From positions 1 to 6,747 of the forward strand of contig JANXTJ010000266.1 in the NCBI GenBank assembly GCA_025352485.1: 6,747 bases of DNA. The letters run 5' to 3'. The translations under genes and the position numbers were made by a program. Position 1 is the stretch's first letter. Every line of letters starts with the position of its first letter. The notes beneath the pieces are model-generated. The model was not told where the DNA came from and searched no databases. It was given only the letters and a program-made list of their open reading frames with translations. Shown one piece after another: positions 5,845 through 6,747 of this stretch. The stretch comes from Salinibacterium sp. (lineage in GTDB: Bacteria > Actinomycetota > Actinomycetes > Actinomycetales > Microbacteriaceae).

Positions 5845-6747
5845 ATGAGTCGTATTGAACCTGTTGATCCTCGTGTTCGTCTCGCGATCGCCCAGTGGCC
5901 GGATGATGCGCCGCGCGGGTCGGTGACGATCTTCTGTCTTGAGCACGATCTATCGCGCAAGACGTTCTATGCGATCCGGAAACGCGCGCAGACCGAGGGC
6001 CAGGCTGCGGCGTTAGAGCCGCGCAGTCGTCGGCCGACGGTGAGTCCGAACCGGATCACTGACGACGTGAAAACTGCGGCGATCGCGGTGCGTGCAGCGT
6101 TGGAGCAGTCGGGGCTCGATCACGGCCCGATCAGCGTTCACGACAAGATGCGCGCTCTAGGAATGGAGCCGGTCCCAGGGGTGTCGTCGTTGGCGCGGAT
6201 CTTCCGCGACGCAGGCGTTGCGCGGTTGGAGCCGAAGAAGAAACCCCGAGCGTCGTATCGCCGCTTTGTTTATCCGGCGCCGAACGCGTGTTGGCAGCTC
6301 GATGGAACCGAATACGTTCTGACCGGTGGTCGAAAATGCGTGATCTTCCAACTCATCGACGATCACGCCCGCTTCGCGGTCGCCTCCCACGTGGCCTGGG
6401 GTGAAACGTCCGAGGGTGCGATCACGGTCGTGAAGAAAGGCATCGCAGCCCATGGAGTGCCGCAGCGACTCCTCAGCGATAACGGGGCCGCGTTGAACCC
6501 GTCCCGGCGCGGAGTGCTCGGCCAGCTGGTCGCCTATGTCACCTCGCTCGGGGTTGCACCGATCACTGGGAAACCCTATGAGCCGACCACGCAGGGCAAG
6601 AACGAACGCTTCCACCAGACCCTGTTCCGCTTCCTCGACAAACAACCCCTCGCGGCGTCGTTGGAGGAACTGCAGGAGCAAGTCGACCGGTTCGATCAGA
6701 TCTATAACACCGAACGCCCGCACCAAGCGCTCCCGGGACGCATCACC
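5845..6747 (+). CDS. IS481-family transposase (DDE), 3' end beyond the window
   Basis: The frame from ATG 5845 stays open for 301 codons to the window edge. An N-terminal helix-turn-helix lies at about 25-47 (GSVTIFCLEHDLSRKTFYAI), followed by a linker and the rve integrase core. The catalytic triad is visible as Asp153 in WQLDGTEY, Asp212 in LLSDNG and Glu254 in GKNERFHQTL, with the family's GKPYEPTTQGKNERFHQ segment and ...NTERPHQAL near the end. It carries out cut-and-paste or copy transposition of its own element by binding the terminal repeats. ATG 5845 is the only likely start: an in-frame TGA lies at 5839-5841, and GAGGG abuts the ATG, so translation initiation may be poor. IS481 transposases are usually about 300-400 residues. 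No internal frameshift is seen. Confidence 0.93.
   Translation, partial: MSRIEPVDPRVRLAIAQWPDDAPRGSVTIFCLEHDLSRKTFYAIRKRAQTEGQAAALEPRSRRPTVSPNRITDDVKTAAIAVRAALEQSGLDHGPISVHDKMRALGMEPVPGVSSLARIFRDAGVARLEPKKKPRASYRRFVYPAPNACWQLDGTEYVLTGGRKCVIFQLIDDHARFAVASHVAWGETSEGAITVVKKGIAAHGVPQRLLSDNGAALNPSRRGVLGQLVAYVTSLGVAPITGKPYEPTTQGKNERFHQTLFRFLDKQPLAASLEELQEQVDRFDQIYNTERPHQALPGRIT

Larger units (their letters stand above)
5753..6747 (+). mobile_element. IS481-family insertion sequence, left end and most of the transposase gene (cut by window edge)
   Basis: The element probably begins with TGTCTCAG at 5753, about 45 bp after the tRNA terminator. The call rests on the TGT terminal bases, on the repeat array that follows, and on the IS481-type transposase inside. 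The right end and any target-site duplication lie outside the window, so the exact boundary is unproven. Confidence 0.75.

Noticed and set aside
6157..6726. Long minus-strand open frame (189 codons)
   Set aside because: It is the antisense shadow of the transposase, whose catalytic DDE motifs are on the plus strand.

Overview
The window looks like chromosomal DNA from a high-GC Gram-positive bacterium. An actinobacterium, perhaps of the Microbacteriaceae, is my best guess, judging from GC-rich third codon positions, TTG/ATG starts with GGAG-type ribosome sites, an Arg(ACG) tRNA with an encoded CCA end, and an IS481-type transposase of actinobacterial flavour. This placement is an inference; no taxonomic marker gene is present.

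Left part (1-1422). A small five-helix membrane protein lies on the minus strand (157-687). Directly upstream of it, joined by an ATGA stop/start overlap, is the C-terminal end of an agmatine deiminase (684-1049, minus strand) that has lost about two thirds of its length. About 370 bp without a convincing gene follow. Their right end is AT-rich and holds a candidate promoter (1306-1334) and a cluster of TGAA/TTCA half-sites.

Middle part (1423-4631). On the plus strand come the C-terminal 60% of an RbsC-like ABC permease without its own ribosome site, then a PepD-type M20 dipeptidase that is frameshifted near its end and has unusual substitutions in the metal-site motifs, then an intact SorC-family transcriptional regulator. 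This looks like the remains of a small-molecule uptake and peptidase locus with its local regulator. The two head-truncated genes (agmatine deiminase on minus, permease on plus) point away from each other around 1050-1420, which suggests that DNA was lost between them.

Right part (4632-6747). A secreted or membrane-anchored protein with a possible lysozyme-like fold (4772-5461) is preceded by a candidate promoter overlapping a 14-bp perfect palindrome. Then come tRNA-Arg(ACG) with its own promoter and a strong intrinsic terminator, and the left end of an IS481-family insertion sequence. Its transposase is open to the window edge, and its end carries three short repeats at exact 25-nt spacing.

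I found no CRISPR array, no defence system, and no clearly new multi-gene system. The unusual points are the paired truncations, the altered PepD-like enzyme, and several candidate operators.
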